From Mesostigma viride (Eukaryota; Streptophyta; Mesostigmatophyceae; Mesostigmatales; Mesostigmataceae), in NCBI GenBank assembly GCA_009746045.1, contig RPFO01000089.1, forward strand, positions 1,489,666-1,553,665: a DNA stretch of 64,000 bases. The letters run 5' to 3'. The notes below the pieces were generated by a model. That model made no database searches and was not told the origin of the DNA. It was given only the letters and a program-made list of their open reading frames with translations. The position numbers and the translations under genes were made by a program. Below, piece by piece: positions 61,494 to 64,000 of the stretch. Numbering within the stretch: position 1 is the first letter of the stretch; every line of letters starts with the position of its first letter.

Positions 61494-63395
61494 CCGGCGC
61501 GAATACTTTGGCGCCAAAAAAATTCGCAGTACCCGTCCGTACCGTGAAAAAGTGGTGCACGGTGCGCGCACCCCTACCGGAGCTGGCCATGGCGACGTGC
61601 TTTCAGGCAGAGTAGAAAAAGATAGCTCGCGGAATGCAGAGAAACTGTGCGAATCTTAAAGACGATGAGTTAACGATACTACTTCGTAGCGGAGTTCGCG
61701 TTTTTTGCAGTGTCGATGGTTTTATTGATGACCATCGCCACGGGGGTCCAATCTGATGTTTTCGTCGAGAGGAATAAATTAGAATGCACGCTGGCGGCGG
61801 TGATTGTCAGGTTATATGGGCTTTATCCAGCGTCAAGGATGCGTTTAAATTGTTATTGGTAATGCTTCAAAAAAATCGCTGGGTTTCGGCAAGATATCCG
61901 TCATGATCGGTAAGACACTCTCCAGGCTCGCGGGATGCGCGTCTTATTATTCCATGGAAGGTTGTTCTTTCTTGTGCCGCTGGGCGAAGGACCATGCCGG
62001 TAATGGTAGGATCGTGTGCTCAGTGTGACCCTATGAATGTTTCGCTTCCTTTATGGGTTATCAACGCAAGTTTTCGGCATCTTTCCGTGCAGTTAGCGCC
62101 AGGTATAATGCCATTCCGTGCTGCGCATCGCCAGATTCCTGGCACCTTTCAGTGGTTTTTTTATGTACGTTGCATGGCTGGGACGTGTCAAAGCGTGACC
62201 GTGGCATATCGTGAAGTTGTCAGGGATTTGCTGAGTGGTTTCTTGGAAGGAGATTGCTAACAGCACTCAGTTTTGTGTGAATATTGACGCAGCCTTTCTT
62301 AGCAGAGGCTTCATTGTGGTTAGAGGCTCACAAGCTTGAGTTTGTTTCTTGGCAAACAATTGCGCTGGAAAGAAAGGTGGCAGTGGTTTTTATGAGGGGC
62401 ATACTGCATAGGTGGAACTGCACGTAGGTAGGGGTTATTGTTGTCTTGTTGGCCTTTCTCCTACTAAAATGGGAGAGCCCTAATTCATATGCTAGCAAGG
62501 CAAGGTAACCATGGTAAGAAGCCTTGGCAAGCAGCATGTATGATAATTCTGCTTTCTCTGTGGACTGTCTGTTGTTACCCTTGTTGGGCAATTAGCGGAT
62601 ATGGCTTTCTAGGGTGTGTTTGAATTTGGTCAGCTTGGTTTTGGGATGATGCCCACACCATAAACCTGGAATATGCTTTAGAAGTGTTGGCTAGGCATGT
62701 AGAGCTACCTGTCTCATTGTTGTGCACACACGCAACAGGTTGCCCGTGTCGAGGTAAGGCAAGGGCACATGACGTGCCCAGCCACCTCCTTGTACATTGT
62801 GGTCGAATTGGGCATGGTCAGGAGGATGGCATAGGAAGTGTTAGTGTACTCACTATTACTAATGATACTCACTCTTGCCTTCCTTAGCGTCTGCACAGGT
62901 GGCCAACTGCCAAAATTAATAACTGCTACAGCTGAGCTCAGAATGCCACCAAACTTTGACAGTGCCTTCTATGGTCATGAAAAATTTTGACTTGTGCTTT
63001 TCAGGCCTAATTGATGTGTTATGATCGAGTGTGTATGGGGACGCCCCCCCTAAAAAAGCGTATTTTGTGGTAAAAAATTAATAACATGAAGGGATGTGCT
63101 GATTTTGTTGATCCAATTAGGTAGAAACCATGTCCCATGACATTTTTATATGGGTTGTGCTTTTGGCATGCAATTGGTTCTCCCACTGTTCTGGGCAAGA
63201 TGTGCCCAAAACAGCGTTTTTTCTATTTTTAGCACATAGCCGGTGTATGGCTGGGGGTAGTACCCCCAACAAGTGGTGGTATGCATGCCCAAACATCATG
63301 TTTATGGTCCCCAATCATCATTCAGTGGTTGGCAGTTGCATTTCTGTAGTTATTAGGGGGGGTAAGTTTTGATACAATTCCATGGGACCCTCCCC
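61494..63395. mobile_element. TTAA-flanked DNA transposon, non-autonomous
   Basis: TTAA at 61490-61493 and 63396-63399; terminal inverted repeats GGGGACGGTCCC and GGGACCCTCCCC (one mismatch). About 1.9 kb. Short frames inside (for example 61994-62260, 88 residues) show no transposase motif. The TTAA duplication points to the piggyBac group, but the ends differ from those of the element at 33463. Confidence 0.6.
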
Positions 63396-63406
63396 TTAAA
63401 TGCATT

Positions 63407-63601
63407 ATGTCCTTAAGGGGAAAGCGAAGAATAAATAAGGGAGGGCAATCTGGGCATCTTTATTATGCTGTGGCTCATGACGGGGGGGATGGTAGGCCTG
63501 CCATATTCTATGGCTGGAAGGCTTGTGAGGAACATATTACTGTAAGGATAAAGTTCTGTCCAAGGGCTCTACTGCTAAGTGAAAAGGGTTTGATAATCTA
63601 G
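63407..63601 (+). CDS. Possible RNase H1 N-terminal/viroplasmin-type fold fragment
   Basis: 64 residues from ATG 63407. The segment HLYYAVAHDGGDGRPAIFYG, then WKACEEHITVRIKF, has the spacing of the small RNA/DNA-hybrid-binding domain at the N-terminus of RNase H1 (Y-Y-A-V, a glycine stretch with I/F-Y, W-x-x-C, and K-F). The match is to remembered family features, not a search. It could be an exon of an RNase H1-like gene or of a retroelement. It ends at a stop without the rest of such a protein. Confidence 0.35.
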   Translation: MSLRGKRRINKGGQSGHLYYAVAHDGGDGRPAIFYGWKACEEHITVRIKFCPRALLLSEKGLII

Positions 63602-64000
63602 TATATGCAGATAAGTTTATTAGGGAACACATGCCATTACCTGAAGGCATGCACACCACTCGTGATTGCTCTCATTTCCCCACTCACGGCAAAGTAGACA
63701 GCAGTCAAGAGGCCGGGACAGCAGTAACAGTCACCTTTTCCCAGCTGACTATTGGCCCTAGCAGACAATAGGGGGGATTCCAGTACCTAGGGAACATAGC
63801 ACTAGTACTCAGGCCTTATATATGGATGGGTCTGCATGCGAGCTTGAACGATCAGGGGAAGGCTTGGCTTCACTCCGTTTCCCTTGAGGGGAGCGTAGGG
63901 TCCGCATTCCTGCGCGCCCTCCCCATGAGCCCTTTGTTCGCGCAGGTTCCGGCCCTTTACGCCATCGCTCTCCGCCACCAGCTCTTTGCCCCGCAACCTC
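63602..64000. other. Noncoding window end
   Basis: A short minus-strand frame (63802-63996) shows no recognisable motif. Nothing else seen. Confidence 0.4.

Overview
The window is a gene-poor, transposon-packed piece of a nuclear eukaryotic genome. Spliceosomal GT-AG introns, LTR retrotransposons, long microsatellites, tRNA-derived SINE-like pieces and nested insertions all say eukaryote. Both ordinary copia elements carry a primer-binding site starting TGGTATC, the plant-type initiator-Met tRNA site, which favours the green lineage (a green or charophyte alga, for example). The species cannot be decided from the sequence alone. The only convincing non-transposon gene is a protein-kinase-like gene at 7311-8717.

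Layout. 1-2725: low-copy repeat modules and microsatellites. 3204-4382: a 550-bp foldback element made of two perfect 152-bp palindromes, then tandem hairpin units and a decamer array. 4383-7147: a gag-only copia element (minus strand). 7311-8717: the kinase gene, followed by a truncated copy of its 3' end that is cut by a second copia element (8892-14236). 15609-30180: a multi-exon transposase-like gene on the minus strand. It is interrupted by a 10.2-kb LTR element (A, 16463-26668), by a 704-bp inverted-repeat element (28886-29589) and by a hairpin-type repeat (30181-30380). 30616-32149: a divergent three-exon gene. 32507-33248: a palindromic GTAACC minisatellite. 33249-56479: a nest of elements. 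58282-63400: SINE, integrase fragment and TTAA-flanked elements.

The most interesting content is a group of four LTR retrotransposons (A 16463-26668, B 33846-41697, C 42830-50859, D 33249-56479 on the minus strand) that do not fit the usual copia or gypsy plan. They share these traits: LTRs bounded by AGTT...AACT (AAAT in A) instead of TG...CA; no TGG primer site; an extra ORF between the 5' LTR and gag in B, C and D; gag and pol separated by a UGA stop followed by CU, with pol in the same frame in A, C and D; and a pol whose domain order is integrase, SH3-like tail, retropepsin (DTN instead of DTG), reverse transcriptase (HGDD instead of YVDD), RNase H. The 3' noncoding regions of A, B and C carry a tRNA T-arm motif, and each LTR begins with a hairpin that covaries between copies. 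Element C has an open gag-UGA-pol and nearly identical LTRs.

The order of events in the nest can be read directly. D inserted first. A TTAA-flanked piggyBac-like element (33463-42786) and element C (duplication ATAGT) then landed in the D pol gene, and element B (duplication GCTAG) landed inside the piggyBac-like element. Removing the insertions in thought restores an in-frame D pol across both joins. Likewise, element A sits inside an exon of the transposase-like gene with a 5-bp duplication (ACCTC) and the frame continues on the other side.
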